From assembly GCA_022560875.1 (NCBI GenBank), contig JADFSH010000007.1, positions 1-57,378 of the forward strand: DNA of 57,378 nucleotides, in the 5' to 3' direction. This DNA comes from Planctomycetota bacterium. GTDB lineage: Bacteria; Planctomycetota; Phycisphaerae; Phycisphaerales; SM1A02. Below the pieces are notes generated by a model. It was not told where the DNA came from. It ran no database searches and saw only the letters and a program-made list of their open reading frames with translations. A program made the translations under genes and the position numbers. Positions within the stretch are counted from its first letter, which is position 1, and each line of letters opens with the position of its first letter. Of this stretch, positions 26,633 to 35,580 are shown piece by piece.

Positions 26633-27571
26633 ATGGACCCGATGGCATTTTTCGAAGCGATGCGCGAAACGATGAGCGATCCGCAAATGAAACATGCGGC
26701 AACGGTCCACCTGCCTATCGCCCTGTCGATGCTGGGCGTACTGCTCGTGATGCTTGCGGCGTTTCTCGGAGGCAAGAGCCGGGCCATGGCGTGGACGGCA
26801 TTCGGGGCGTACGTTTTGCTGATTTTTATCGCGCGATTTGCCGTGGGTACCGGGGAAGATGCCCATAACGACCTGAACGTTGCATATGCTCAGATCAACG
26901 AGCTGGTGAATGAGCACGAGGAGATGGCGGAAAAAGTCTGGCTGTTCGCGCTGGGGACGGCGGTGGTCCTTCTGGTCGGGGCGGTGACCAAAGCCAGAGT
27001 TCGCATCGCCTCCGCCTGTGTCGCCGTGATCATCAGCATCGTCACCGCGATGTGGATCGCCATGACGGCCCATCATGGTGGAACGCTGGTCTATGCCTAC
27101 GGGGCGGGCACGCCCGTCCCCGTGGCGGTGCCGATCGGTGAAGCTCCGGATGACCGACACGATGACGATGACGGGGAGGCCGCACCGGCAGATGATCCTC
27201 GTCTGGTGCATTTTCGCAAGCATGTGAAACCGGTGATCGAAACCCAGTGCATCAAGTGCCATAACCCGTCGCGATTGAGAAAAGTCGCCAATCTCAATCA
27301 GACCACCATGGCGGGAATGCTCGAAGGGGGAATGTCAGGCCCCGCGGTGGTGCCCGGCGACCCGGATGCAAGCTGGCTGATCATGGCGATTAGGCACGAG
27401 GAAGATCTGGAAATGCCGCCGGACAGTGACAAGCTCAGCGACGAGGTCATCGCGGCGTTTGAACAGTGGGTGAAGGATGGTGCAGTGTGGGAGCCGCTGA
27501 CTCCGCCGCCGCCGCCGGTAACGGATGCGGCCCCGGAATCGGAAGAAACGCACGATCAGGATGCGCTTTAG
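26633..27571 (+). CDS. Membrane protein fused to planctomycete-type cytochrome c domain
   Basis: 312 residues. Four hydrophobic segments (about 30-50, 56-75, 100-120, 126-146) with H-A-A-T-V-H-L-P-I-A-L resemble DUF2231-like membrane domains. An acidic linker is followed by a C-terminal heme domain of the PSC1 type: C-I-K-C-H (about 204-208) with the downstream L-E-M-P-P supplying the likely axial Met. It probably shuttles or senses electrons at the inner membrane. The ATG at 26633 has AGGAG 7 nt upstream. It starts 28 bp after the aminotransferase stop, so the genes are likely co-transcribed. Confidence 0.85.
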   Translation: MDPMAFFEAMRETMSDPQMKHAATVHLPIALSMLGVLLVMLAAFLGGKSRAMAWTAFGAYVLLIFIARFAVGTGEDAHNDLNVAYAQINELVNEHEEMAEKVWLFALGTAVVLLVGAVTKARVRIASACVAVIISIVTAMWIAMTAHHGGTLVYAYGAGTPVPVAVPIGEAPDDRHDDDDGEAAPADDPRLVHFRKHVKPVIETQCIKCHNPSRLRKVANLNQTTMAGMLEGGMSGPAVVPGDPDASWLIMAIRHEEDLEMPPDSDKLSDEVIAAFEQWVKDGAVWEPLTPPPPPVTDAAPESEETHDQDAL

Positions 27572-27688
27572 AGCAGTTTGCTTTCTTGTAAATAGGGTGT
27601 AATGCTACGTCCCGCCACGGAGGAATACATAGACTGTTATTGGCTCAAATCACGGTGTTAATCAACATACCGAACTGAGGAAGTGACG

Positions 27689-28936
27689 ATGAATTCCTCC
27701 AACGAGACAGTAGCTCGCAATCCGGCCCCAGTCGATCCACGGCGGCGTATTGAGGCCATCGACATGGTACGAGGGTTCGCCCTCTTCGGTGTACTCCTCG
27801 TAAACATGTTCAACTTCGGCGCCTACTCGATTGCCTGGAACGGACCCGGTGACGAGTTCGCCTTTTCGGGGATGCGGTTCTTTTTCGAGACGAAATCCTG
27901 GCGCCTGTTTTCGTTCATGTTCGGCCTCGGTTTCGCGCTCCAAATGATTCGGGCCGAAGCGCGGGGGTCGAAGTTTGCGCCGGTCTATCTCAGGAGGTTG
28001 ATCATCCTCTTCGTCATGGGGGCGGCCCACGGGTTGATCTACGACGGGGATATCCTGATGTCGTACGCGGAAATGGGACTCGTGCTTGTGCTCTTCAGGA
28101 AAGTTCCGCCCCGGCTGCTTCTGGTCCTGTCCATCTGTCTCCTGGCCGTGTTTCCGATCGGGAGGGCGGCAACTTCGTTTCTGGAGCCGACCCCGACGGC
28201 CCTGACCGCCGATGATTCCGACCGTCTCGCAGAGGCCAGGGCGGAGCTGGAGGAACGTCGCCAAACACACGTGTACGCGGTCGGCTCCATGCCTGAGGTC
28301 ATGGCGGACAATGCCTCTGTGGAGAATCCATTCGCCCACTCTCTAGGCCCCGAGTCGAGCCTTGCGAGGTTCGCCATGTTTCTCCTCGGGCTCTACGTGG
28401 GCAGAAGGCGATTCTTCCAGGACATTCCAAGGCACATGCCGCTCATTCGAAGGGTGTTCTGGTGGGGGTTCCCGATCGGGCTTGTCTGCATGGGCGCAGA
28501 ACGGATTCTCAACGCGACCACGGGCTATGCAGTGTTCCGCGAGCAGCAGGCGACACTCCTGCCGCAGTTATTTGGCGATGTCTTGTTTACCTATGGCTCC
28601 ACGCTTCTGGCCCTTGGCTATGCGGCGGGCATTACGCTTTTGGCTCAGCACCATCGCGGCAGACGACTGTTGGCCCCGCTCGGGGCGGCTGGACGATTGG
28701 CGTTGACGGTTTATCTATCCGGGTCCATCATGTTCGGCACACTGTTCTATGGTTTCGCCTTTGGCAACGCCTTCTGGCTGGGACCGGCGGCGGTCACGGG
28801 ATATGCCGTCTTGTTTTTCGCGATTCAGATCGTGTTTTGTGTCTGGTGGGCCAACCGATTTCGCTTCGGACCGATGGAGTGGTTATGGCGCGCCTTAACG
28901 TACCTGAAGTTCCCGTCTATGAGGCTCCAGGAATAA
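27689..28936 (+). CDS. DUF418-family membrane protein
   Basis: 415 residues with about ten hydrophobic segments. The start R-I-E-A-I-D-M-V-R-G-F-A-L-F-G-V-L-L-V-N and the C-terminal G-R-L-A-L-T-V-Y-L-S-G-S-I are diagnostic of the DUF418/YeiB group, membrane proteins related to acyltransferases whose function is unsettled. The ATG at 27689 follows GAGGAA by 6 nt. It ends 3 bp before the convergent TolB-like gene. Confidence 0.9.
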   Translation: MNSSNETVARNPAPVDPRRRIEAIDMVRGFALFGVLLVNMFNFGAYSIAWNGPGDEFAFSGMRFFFETKSWRLFSFMFGLGFALQMIRAEARGSKFAPVYLRRLIILFVMGAAHGLIYDGDILMSYAEMGLVLVLFRKVPPRLLLVLSICLLAVFPIGRAATSFLEPTPTALTADDSDRLAEARAELEERRQTHVYAVGSMPEVMADNASVENPFAHSLGPESSLARFAMFLLGLYVGRRRFFQDIPRHMPLIRRVFWWGFPIGLVCMGAERILNATTGYAVFREQQATLLPQLFGDVLFTYGSTLLALGYAAGITLLAQHHRGRRLLAPLGAAGRLALTVYLSGSIMFGTLFYGFAFGNAFWLGPAAVTGYAVLFFAIQIVFCVWWANRFRFGPMEWLWRALTYLKFPSMRLQE

Positions 28937-28939
28937 CTG

Positions 28940-29896
28940 TCACCAGTCGGGGTGCACGGCGAACGTCTTGCTATAGGTGAGCCGCGTCACGTTCGAGCCG
29001 TCAGCCTCCATCACGTAAACTTCAGAGTGATCCGCGTGATCAGCACCGCGTCTTGAGTGAAAGGCGATTTTCGTTCCGTCCGATGACCAGTCCGGGCGCG
29101 CGTCGATCGCCTCGTGTTGGGTCAGTCGCCTCACGTTCGAGCCGTCAGCCTCCATCAGGTAAATCTCCCAGTTGCCGTCCCGTGTGGAGTCAAAGACTAT
29201 GTGCTTTCCATCGGGCGACCAGCTGGCCTGGTAATTGACTCCCGCGTGCTGGGTCAGCCGCTTCACATTCGTGCCGTCAGCATCTATCACGTAAATATCC
29301 CACTCCCACTCGCCGTCAGGAAATTGCACGCCCGACGAAAAGGCGATCTTACCCCCATCCGGCGACCAGACAGGGCGTGCTACATACACGTTTTCGTAGT
29401 AGGCAAGCCTGCGGACGTTCGAGCCATCGGCATGGATGACGTAAATCCCCCAGTTGCCGCCTCGGTCGGACACAAAGGCGATTTGCTTACCATCGGGTGA
29501 CCACGTTGGCATCCGCTCTTTGTCGGAAGTGTGCGTGAGCCGGCGGATGTTCGAGCCATCGGCATCCATCACATAGATCTCACGGTTGCCGTCGCGGTCG
29601 GACCCAAAGGCGATCATTCTTCCATCCGGTGACCACACAGGTTGCCAGCTGCCCGTGCCCGTCTTCGTGGTGGTCAGTCGCTGGATGTTCGAGCCATCTG
29701 GATCCATGACATGGATCTCCTCCTTCCCCTCCCATTCTGACACAAAGAGGATTCGTCTCGGGCTCGACTCTGACTGCGGAACATCCAGGAAAGCTCGTGG
29801 TGGATCTGCTCCGGCGAACTGTTCATTCTGATGGCAAGCCGCAGGCACGAGACCCAGTGAGATAACACACGCTGCGATGACCGTTGGCTGTCGCAT
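28940..29896 (-). CDS. TolB-like beta-propeller lipoprotein
   Basis: A 318-residue exported lipoprotein with lipobox V-P-A-A-C21. Six or seven WD40-like TolB repeats follow, each with the pattern W-S-P-D-G-x-x-I-A-F-x-S-x-R-D-G-N-x-E-I-Y-V-M-D-A-D-G-S-N. The blades are very similar to each other, suggesting recent repeat expansion. The ATG at 29896 opens the signal peptide; an open frame continues upstream to 30079 but that part matches the repeat at 29985-30118. It has no Pal or TolA neighbour, so a general propeller role is more likely than the Tol system. Confidence 0.85.
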   Translation of the reverse strand: MRQPTVIAACVISLGLVPAACHQNEQFAGADPPRAFLDVPQSESSPRRILFVSEWEGKEEIHVMDPDGSNIQRLTTTKTGTGSWQPVWSPDGRMIAFGSDRDGNREIYVMDADGSNIRRLTHTSDKERMPTWSPDGKQIAFVSDRGGNWGIYVIHADGSNVRRLAYYENVYVARPVWSPDGGKIAFSSGVQFPDGEWEWDIYVIDADGTNVKRLTQHAGVNYQASWSPDGKHIVFDSTRDGNWEIYLMEADGSNVRRLTQHEAIDARPDWSSDGTKIAFHSRRGADHADHSEVYVMEADGSNVTRLTYSKTFAVHPDW

Positions 29897-29984
29897 GGAC
29901 TCGTTGAGATTCCTCACTGCGGATTTCCGAAAGTCGGTGTGTTTTCTGTAAGCGTGTCGGCGGCTCGTCGATCGCTTGGCGTCT

Positions 29985-30118
29985 CGCAGTTGATTGACCA
30001 GTTCCGTATCACGGGGCGATTGCGGTGCTATGCGGAAAAAGCAAACAGCGCGACGGTTCAGCCCGAGTTCGGAGACCATCCCCGGCCAATCGCAATCCGT
30101 AGGAACATGCGCCGAGGA
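29985..30118 (-). repeat. Diverged repeat A, possible transposase remnant
   Basis: On the minus strand it aligns end to end, about 118 bp and roughly 70% identical, with repeat B (31741-31866). An open reading gives L-G-L-N-R-R-A-V-C-F-F-R-I-A-P-Q-S-P-R-D-T-E-L-V, then Y-R-K, which resembles the N-terminal part of IS3-family OrfB. Both copies share R-D-T-E-L / N-T-E-L. The coding match is suggestive only. Confidence 0.5.
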
Positions 30119-30151
30119 TGATCTGATACATTCACTGCCTCGCTTTCGCCG

Positions 30152-31660
30152 TCACCTGAGTGCGGGGAGGATCCACTTCTCGACGATGACGTCGTAGTCG
30201 AAAACCCGCTCCTGTGGCTGGCCCCATTCTCCGTTGTTCAGGACAACCACGGTGTTCAGAGTCGGGAAGATCCCCAGGTACTGGCCCCCGTAACCGCGTC
30301 CCACAATCGCCTGGATGGTAATCCCATCCACTTCGTAGCTTTGATTCCACCAGTGGTAGGCGAAGCCTGTCGTATAGGGCGAGCCACCCAGAGCACCTTC
30401 GGCCAGCGGCAGATGTCGCTTAACCGACTCTGCGATCCACGTGTCGGAGACCACCCGTTTGCCGTTCCACATGCCCTTATCAAGCACGAGTTGGCCCATT
30501 TTGGCGAGATCGTAGGCCGTCAAAGTCAAGCCCCCACCCGTCTCACGAGTTCCGTCGCCAGCTTTTTGCCACCGGTAGCTGGACACATGCAGATCGGCAA
30601 ACAGCGTCTCCTCCGCGAACTCATCAGCGTACTTCCCCGTGGCGTTACGGATGACGCCCCCCAGCAAGATCGCAGGCCCACTGCTGTACGCTGCGACCAC
30701 TCCCGGTGTGCCGGCCTGATCCAGATCCAACCAGTAACCGATCCAGTCACCCGATCGGTGCATGGCCGTGGCTGATTCAATGGCATCGCCCGATCCGATC
30801 GCCGCAGACATGGTTAGGAGATGAGCCAAAGTGATCGGATACTTCCGATCAATCCACTTCTTGCCCACGTGCTCGGGGAAGAACGTGTAAACCGGTTCAT
30901 CCATGCCGCCCACGAAGCCGCGATACTGAGCGATGCCTAACAGCAGTGACAACACACTCTTTGTGACCGACTGGATCGGGTGTATGCGGTCCCTGGAATA
31001 GCCGTGGAAATACTCCTCCAAAACGAGCTTTCCGTTCCTCGCGATCAGGATCGCCTCAGGGAGTCCCTGCTCCTCCCGGAGCACACTTTCCAGCAAGCTC
31101 GTAATCGGCCGTTCGTCTATAGCTTCGTTAGCCAGGGTGGACACCGGCCAGCCATCTGCTGCTGCCCGCGGAGGTCGATACGAATAGTCGCGCTGGACCG
31201 CTCCGGCGTCGGTGAGACGTGGCACCTCGAACCGGCGAAACGCTTCGTTGTCCCTCTCCAGAACGAGGCTGTACCAGCTGTCTCTCGTAGCCACAAAGAG
31301 CTCTCCCCGGATGGACCGGAGATCGTCTTGCAGCCGGCCCTCAATGAGGGAACCGGAACCAGTGCTGAAGATGACAGTGTCGCCAGCGAGTTCCACCTCA
31401 AGCGGGACGCCGAGGGTGCTGGTATCGGGAAAGTCCGCGGCGCCGGCCAGTTCCCCCTCGGAGTTCTGGCTTATCTCGATTTCGACACGGAGCTCCCGCC
31501 CTTCCAGATCCATTAAGCCCTGCCAGAGGCCTACCAGCGCCGAAGCGGCTACCGGCCCCGCATCGGCCTGGCCGCGCGGCCCTGTTTCACAACCCAGGAG
31601 CACGCTCAGCACGACGGCAGTAATGAGCGAACAACTTAGGTGACGTATTCTGTCCATCAC
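30152..31660 (-). CDS. Serine hydrolase lipoprotein (class C beta-lactamase fold)
   Basis: 502 residues. Lipobox L-L-G-C24, then an N-terminal beta domain (about 40-140) and a C-terminal beta-lactamase/transpeptidase-like domain (from about 185). The nucleophile motif is S231-V-T-K234, and Y-S-S-G (about 328) fits the Y-x-N/S position; G-G-G-L and V-G-R-G-Y-G-G-Q-Y-L occur in the expected late motif. Likely an esterase or peptidase of the EstB type. Resistance to beta-lactams is not implied. Bounded by repeat copies A and B on either side, so it may be an acquired unit. Confidence 0.87.
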   Translation of the reverse strand: MMDRIRHLSCSLITAVVLSVLLGCETGPRGQADAGPVAASALVGLWQGLMDLEGRELRVEIEISQNSEGELAGAADFPDTSTLGVPLEVELAGDTVIFSTGSGSLIEGRLQDDLRSIRGELFVATRDSWYSLVLERDNEAFRRFEVPRLTDAGAVQRDYSYRPPRAAADGWPVSTLANEAIDERPITSLLESVLREEQGLPEAILIARNGKLVLEEYFHGYSRDRIHPIQSVTKSVLSLLLGIAQYRGFVGGMDEPVYTFFPEHVGKKWIDRKYPITLAHLLTMSAAIGSGDAIESATAMHRSGDWIGYWLDLDQAGTPGVVAAYSSGPAILLGGVIRNATGKYADEFAEETLFADLHVSSYRWQKAGDGTRETGGGLTLTAYDLAKMGQLVLDKGMWNGKRVVSDTWIAESVKRHLPLAEGALGGSPYTTGFAYHWWNQSYEVDGITIQAIVGRGYGGQYLGIFPTLNTVVVLNNGEWGQPQERVFDYDVIVEKWILPALR

Positions 31661-31740
31661 ATGCCTCCCAACTCGAAACGCACTCGCTTGGCTGTCGGGC
31701 CTGTCTGCGAGAATCCTGAAGATCGCGGTCTAACTGTTGC

Positions 31741-31866
31741 TTGAACAGTTCCGTATTGCTGGGCAATTGTCTAGCTAAGCGGCTAATAATGTATAGTGCG
31801 TTGATTCAGCCAGCACCGGGGGACCATCCCCGGTCAATCGCGATCATCGGCCGCAACCGCTTGTCT
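31741..31866 (-). repeat. Diverged repeat B
   Basis: Counterpart of 29985-30118, lying upstream of the serine hydrolase gene. Conserved blocks include gaccatccccgg(c/t)caatcgc and cagttccgtat. It is more degraded in coding terms than copy A, with stops in frame. Confidence 0.6.
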
Positions 31867-31956
31867 GTCAAGCAGCTTCGGTCGCCTGCCCTTCATCGGG
31901 GCGGGGGAATTCGAGTTTCAGATTCACACGATTTGCTAAATACGATTCAGCATCAA

Positions 31957-33030
31957 TCAGGGCTTGGATGATGCATTGATTCCAAGTGGCGGGCTTGATT
32001 CGAGATTCGCCAGCAGTGTCTGCTCGTTCTTGTACGGCACGTATTCTTCGTTGTACCAGTGCCACCAGGCGTTGATGTTGTAATTGAGGCCGTCGGTGGG
32101 TTGGTCCCAGTCATTGGAAGTCATCGCAACCAACGTTCGATGCACCTCGGTGCGATAGACGATGACCACCGCATCAACGATCCGCAAAATCGCGCCTTCA
32201 CTGATCTTGCCGATGATGGGCTGGAAGGCCCCGGATGCATCTCCCGCCACCGCCACAACGCCCGCCACGTAGGCCCGCTGCGTCTCGATGGCGATCCAGG
32301 CCAGATCACCCGTCTGCTGATTGGCCGGCGTACCCGCGGCCTGCGCGAAGATAAGCAGGGGGATCACCTCCACCGCATCGAGGGTTCCCGCCAGAACCGC
32401 AGCATGCATCGCAACGGTGTGATCAGAACTACGCAGGGCCATGTCCAGTTGTTCCAGCACCCGATCCGACGCGGGGGCCGACAGTCGCTTGGAGGCCTCA
32501 TGGCGAATGGCCTGATCATCATCGGTGATCGCAATCCATGCCAGTACCGCCATGCCATCTTCATCTTGTTGAGCGAGGTGATCGAGAACGGCGAGACGCA
32601 CATCATCCTTTTCGCGGGCGAGTACTCTGACCATCGGCTTGAACGCCGCCGGATCGGTGAATTCGGTCAACTCGTCGAAACCCTGCTGCCGGAGGCTCGG
32701 GAGTTTGCGATTGCCGAAGTACTTATGGCGAATTATCTTGAACTGGCGTTCATAGCCGCGAACCCTGGCCCGGTAGGCAAGCTCCTGTTCGTATTCAGGA
32801 TTCCACTGGACAATCGGCGGGACCGTACCGTTGTCGGGCAGAGGGGAAAGAAGCTCGATATCGCCGGGATCAGATTGTGTAGGGAGGAGGGTCTGCAGTG
32901 GGGCAATCGGATTCTGATCGGCGGGATCCCCGGTTTGCGCGATGAGGGAAGACGATGAAATCCCCACCATCACGCCTAACAGGCAGGCTGCGAACCCGGG
33001 TTGATTCATTCGCATCACCATTCCATCCAT
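31957..33030 (-). CDS. Exported HEAT-repeat-like protein
   Basis: 357 residues with a signal peptide (A-C-L-L-G-V-M-V-G, cleavage near I-A-Q). The body has tandem helical repeats (for example V-R-L-A-V-L-D-H-L, I-R-H-E-A-S-K-R-L, V-A-M-H-A-A-V-L-A-G) at about 145-270, HEAT-like, and a conserved-looking tail N-A-W-W-H-W-Y-N-E-E-Y. Probably a periplasmic scaffold. No precise family recognised. Several in-frame ATGs (33030, 33021, 33015, 33009) make the exact start uncertain. Confidence 0.75.
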   Translation of the reverse strand: MDGMVMRMNQPGFAACLLGVMVGISSSSLIAQTGDPADQNPIAPLQTLLPTQSDPGDIELLSPLPDNGTVPPIVQWNPEYEQELAYRARVRGYERQFKIIRHKYFGNRKLPSLRQQGFDELTEFTDPAAFKPMVRVLAREKDDVRLAVLDHLAQQDEDGMAVLAWIAITDDDQAIRHEASKRLSAPASDRVLEQLDMALRSSDHTVAMHAAVLAGTLDAVEVIPLLIFAQAAGTPANQQTGDLAWIAIETQRAYVAGVVAVAGDASGAFQPIIGKISEGAILRIVDAVVIVYRTEVHRTLVAMTSNDWDQPTDGLNYNINAWWHWYNEEYVPYKNEQTLLANLESSPPLGINASSKP

Positions 33031-33078
33031 TCTAGATGGATGATCCAGGTCAGACCGTCGAAAAACGATAATTGTGGA

Positions 33079-33966
33079 TCAGGGGTAGGCCAAGGGGGTC
33101 CTGATGATTCCGGGGGTTCCGGAAATTCCGAGGGCTCCAGAAATTCCGGGGGCTCCAGAAATTCCGGGGGTTGACGGGTCCGGGAGACTGGAGGTCACGA
33201 TGTATTCGAGCCTGCCGAGTTTCGCCTTGGCCCGGGAGGCTTCCTGTCGGGTGGCGAACTGTCCAACCTGAACGATATAAAGCTCCTGACCCCGATCATT
33301 GGTGCGGGGGATCACCCGAACCGTGCCAATGTCAATATCCTTCGCCAGTTCGGCGGCGTTATCCGCGGCATTTTGAGCCCGCGCCCGCTCGCGGAATGCC
33401 CCCACTTGAAGGGTGAATTCGGTCATTTCAGGTGCCCGGACGGGAGCATAGGTCTGCCCAAAAAGATCGCCGCTCGCCTTGGCGAACCAGGTTTCCGCCT
33501 GGGTCTCATCCCCGGCTTGCTGGAAGGCGAGTGCCGCGCGATGGGCGGCTTGGCGAGCGTCATTCCCCGACAGGGCGAGGGCGGCATCCTTGAACAGGTT
33601 CGCGGCATCAAGCGGCCTCTGCTGGTCGAGTCGAATCGTGCCGAGCATGGCCTTGGTTCTGGCCTGGGTCTGGCTATTGGTGGCCTTGAGGGCGAGGAGG
33701 AGGTGTTGGTCGGCTTGATCGAGATTGCCAAGCTGAAAGGCGCTCAATCCTGCGAGATAGGCGGCTTTATAGCGGTCGGTGTTGTTTGGGGTTTGGAGCG
33801 CCTTGAGGGCGTTGCGATGGGCGGACTCAAATCGGCCGGCCTGATAATCCCGTTGAGCGAGATTGAGAGATGTGGTGGAAGGCACGGATTCGCAACCTGA
33901 CACAAAAAGCGTGGTCAGGAGTGCCAGGAAGACGAATCGAGAGGGTGAACGCATTTCTGTCTCCAT
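33079..33966 (-). CDS. SPOR/TPR lipoprotein
   Basis: 295 residues. Lipobox V-S-G-C follows the start M-E-T-E-M-R. TPR-like helices (about 30-155) are followed by a SPOR domain (about 180-255; F-T-L-Q-V-G-A-F and L-Y-I-V-Q-V-G-Q-F), which binds denuded glycan strands of peptidoglycan. The tail is a hexapeptide repeat (P-G-I-S-G-A) encoded by the DNA repeat at 33106-33177. Planctomycete peptidoglycan is thin, so the target is inferred. It is divergent from the acyl-CoA synthetase gene. Confidence 0.82.
   Translation of the reverse strand: METEMRSPSRFVFLALLTTLFVSGCESVPSTTSLNLAQRDYQAGRFESAHRNALKALQTPNNTDRYKAAYLAGLSAFQLGNLDQADQHLLLALKATNSQTQARTKAMLGTIRLDQQRPLDAANLFKDAALALSGNDARQAAHRAALAFQQAGDETQAETWFAKASGDLFGQTYAPVRAPEMTEFTLQVGAFRERARAQNAADNAAELAKDIDIGTVRVIPRTNDRGQELYIVQVGQFATRQEASRAKAKLGRLEYIVTSSLPDPSTPGISGAPGISGALGISGTPGIIRTPLAYP
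33106..33177. repeat. Four tandem 18-bp units containing ATTCCGGGGGTT
   Basis: Units at 33106, 33124, 33142 and 33160 (consensus aattccgggggctccaga) code for the C-terminal hexapeptide repeats of the SPOR protein. The 12-mer ATTCCGGGGGTT within them also occurs as its complement at 7770, 7782 and 45612. Confidence 0.8.
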
Positions 33967-34071
33967 CCTGAATCCAATGACAGGCAGTTGCGGCCTTGGC
34001 CGATCGGTGTGGGTTTCGTATCGTACAGATCGAGATGTTTTCGCCAACTTTGTGCATGGGATGTTGAAATC

Positions 34072-35541
34072 ATGCGGTTACTGAAACGAATTCTGCGACG
34101 GTTGATCTTCCTTCCCACCCGGATCGCGGTCGTCGATGACCAGCGGGCGTGGAAAGGCATCGAGATTTATATCGGGGCGTTGCATCTGGCGAAGGCCATC
34201 GAGAAAGCCAGCGACCGGCCCCATGTGGGGGTGATGCTGCCCACCTCGGGGATGTTTCCCCTGGCTCTGGTGGCGAGCTGGCTGCTCGGGCGCACGATCG
34301 TGCCGCTGAATTATCTTCTGAGTCGCGAGGAGCTTGAGTATGTCATCGCCGATGCGGAGCTTGATGTGGTGGTGACGGTGACGCCGATGCTCGAGCACTT
34401 CGGGGAGATGCCCGAAGGTGTGAAGTCACTGAAGCTGGATGAGATGAGCTTCAAGGGGTTTCCGCCCCTGCGAAAATCGGTCTCGCGCCCCGAAGACTTT
34501 ATCGCGGTATTGCTCTACACCTCCGGCACGTCCGGCAGGCCCAAGGGGGTCATGCTCACGGCGGCCAATCTGCTGGCGAATGTCGAGCAGTGCGCCGAGT
34601 GCGCGAATTTCACGAGTCGGGATTCCCTGCTCGGGGTGCTGCCGCAGTTTCACAGCTTCGGGTTTACCGTGCTCACCTTGCTGCCGCTCTCGGTGGGGTG
34701 CAGGGTGGTCTACACCGCGCGATTCAATCCCCGCAAGCTGCTGAGCCTGATGCAAAAGCATCGGCCCACCGCATTCATCGCGATCCCCTCGATGTACAAC
34801 GCCTTGCTCAGCGCCAAGAGCGCGGCGGCGGATGATTTTTCCTCGTTTCGTCTGCTGCTGGCCGGGGGCGAGCCGCTGCCCGAAGCGGTGGCGTCGGGCA
34901 TGAAGGAGCGATTTTCGGTCACGCTCAATGAAGGGTACGGGCTCACGGAGACCGCGCCGGTGACGAATATCTGCCTGCCGAAAATGTACAAGGCGAAATC
35001 CGTCGGCCCGCCCCTGCCCCGTATCGAGGAAAAAATAATTACTCCCGATGGCAAGTGTCTGGGGGTGGATGAGGAGGGCGAGATCTGCATCAAAGGCCCC
35101 AACATCATGAAGGGCTATTACAAGCTGCCGGAGGAGACGGCGAAAGTCTTTGACGATGAAGGTTACTTCAAGACCGGCGACATGGGGCGCATCGACGCGG
35201 ACGGGCATCTGTACATCACCGGACGCATCAAGGAGATGCTGATCATCGCGGGTGAAAATGTGTTCCCCCGCGAGATCGAGGAAGTGCTGGATGCCCATCC
35301 AAGCGTCCACGCCTCCGCCGTGATCGGCATGATGGATCCATCAAGAGGAGAGGTCGCCCTGGCCTTCGTGGAGCTGGAGGAAGGGGCGGAATTCGATGAG
35401 AAGGAGCTGCGCAGCCACTGCCGCAAGAGCCTGGGGCAGTTCAAGGTGCCGCGGGAGATCAGGGTGCTGGATGAACTGCCGCGCAATGCGACGGGGAAGA
35501 TTCAACGGCGGTCGCTGGGGGTGGGGACAGAGGGAGAGTAG
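34072..35541 (+). CDS. AMP-forming acyl-CoA synthetase / AMP-binding protein
   Basis: 489 residues of the ANL superfamily. The P-loop Y-T-S-G-T-S-G-R-P-K-G is near residues 149-159, G-Y-G-L-T-E-T near 289, the Y-F-K-T-G-D-M hinge near 368, and the catalytic K in A-T-G-K-I-Q-R near 480. Sequence resembles long-chain fatty-acid CoA ligases and the synthetase half of Aas. It activates a fatty acid with ATP and CoA. The ATG at 34072 (MRLLKRILRR) is chosen because the upstream extension from 33988 has no family counterpart. Confidence 0.9.
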   Translation: MRLLKRILRRLIFLPTRIAVVDDQRAWKGIEIYIGALHLAKAIEKASDRPHVGVMLPTSGMFPLALVASWLLGRTIVPLNYLLSREELEYVIADAELDVVVTVTPMLEHFGEMPEGVKSLKLDEMSFKGFPPLRKSVSRPEDFIAVLLYTSGTSGRPKGVMLTAANLLANVEQCAECANFTSRDSLLGVLPQFHSFGFTVLTLLPLSVGCRVVYTARFNPRKLLSLMQKHRPTAFIAIPSMYNALLSAKSAAADDFSSFRLLLAGGEPLPEAVASGMKERFSVTLNEGYGLTETAPVTNICLPKMYKAKSVGPPLPRIEEKIITPDGKCLGVDEEGEICIKGPNIMKGYYKLPEETAKVFDDEGYFKTGDMGRIDADGHLYITGRIKEMLIIAGENVFPREIEEVLDAHPSVHASAVIGMMDPSRGEVALAFVELEEGAEFDEKELRSHCRKSLGQFKVPREIRVLDELPRNATGKIQRRSLGVGTEGE

Positions 35542-35580
35542 ATTGAGATATGTGGACGGTTCTTTCGACGTGAGGTCCGA

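Noticed and set aside
29985-31866. Integron attC sites around the serine hydrolase
   Set aside because: The paired repeats fit a cassette layout, but the RYYYAAC/GTTRRRY core sites are not seen and no integron integrase is in the window.
33106-33177. CRISPR array
   Set aside because: The 18-bp units are contiguous without spacers and are translated as part of a protein.
34426-35310. 294-residue minus-strand open frame
   Set aside because: Shadow of the acyl-CoA synthetase gene, whose motifs are all present on the plus strand.
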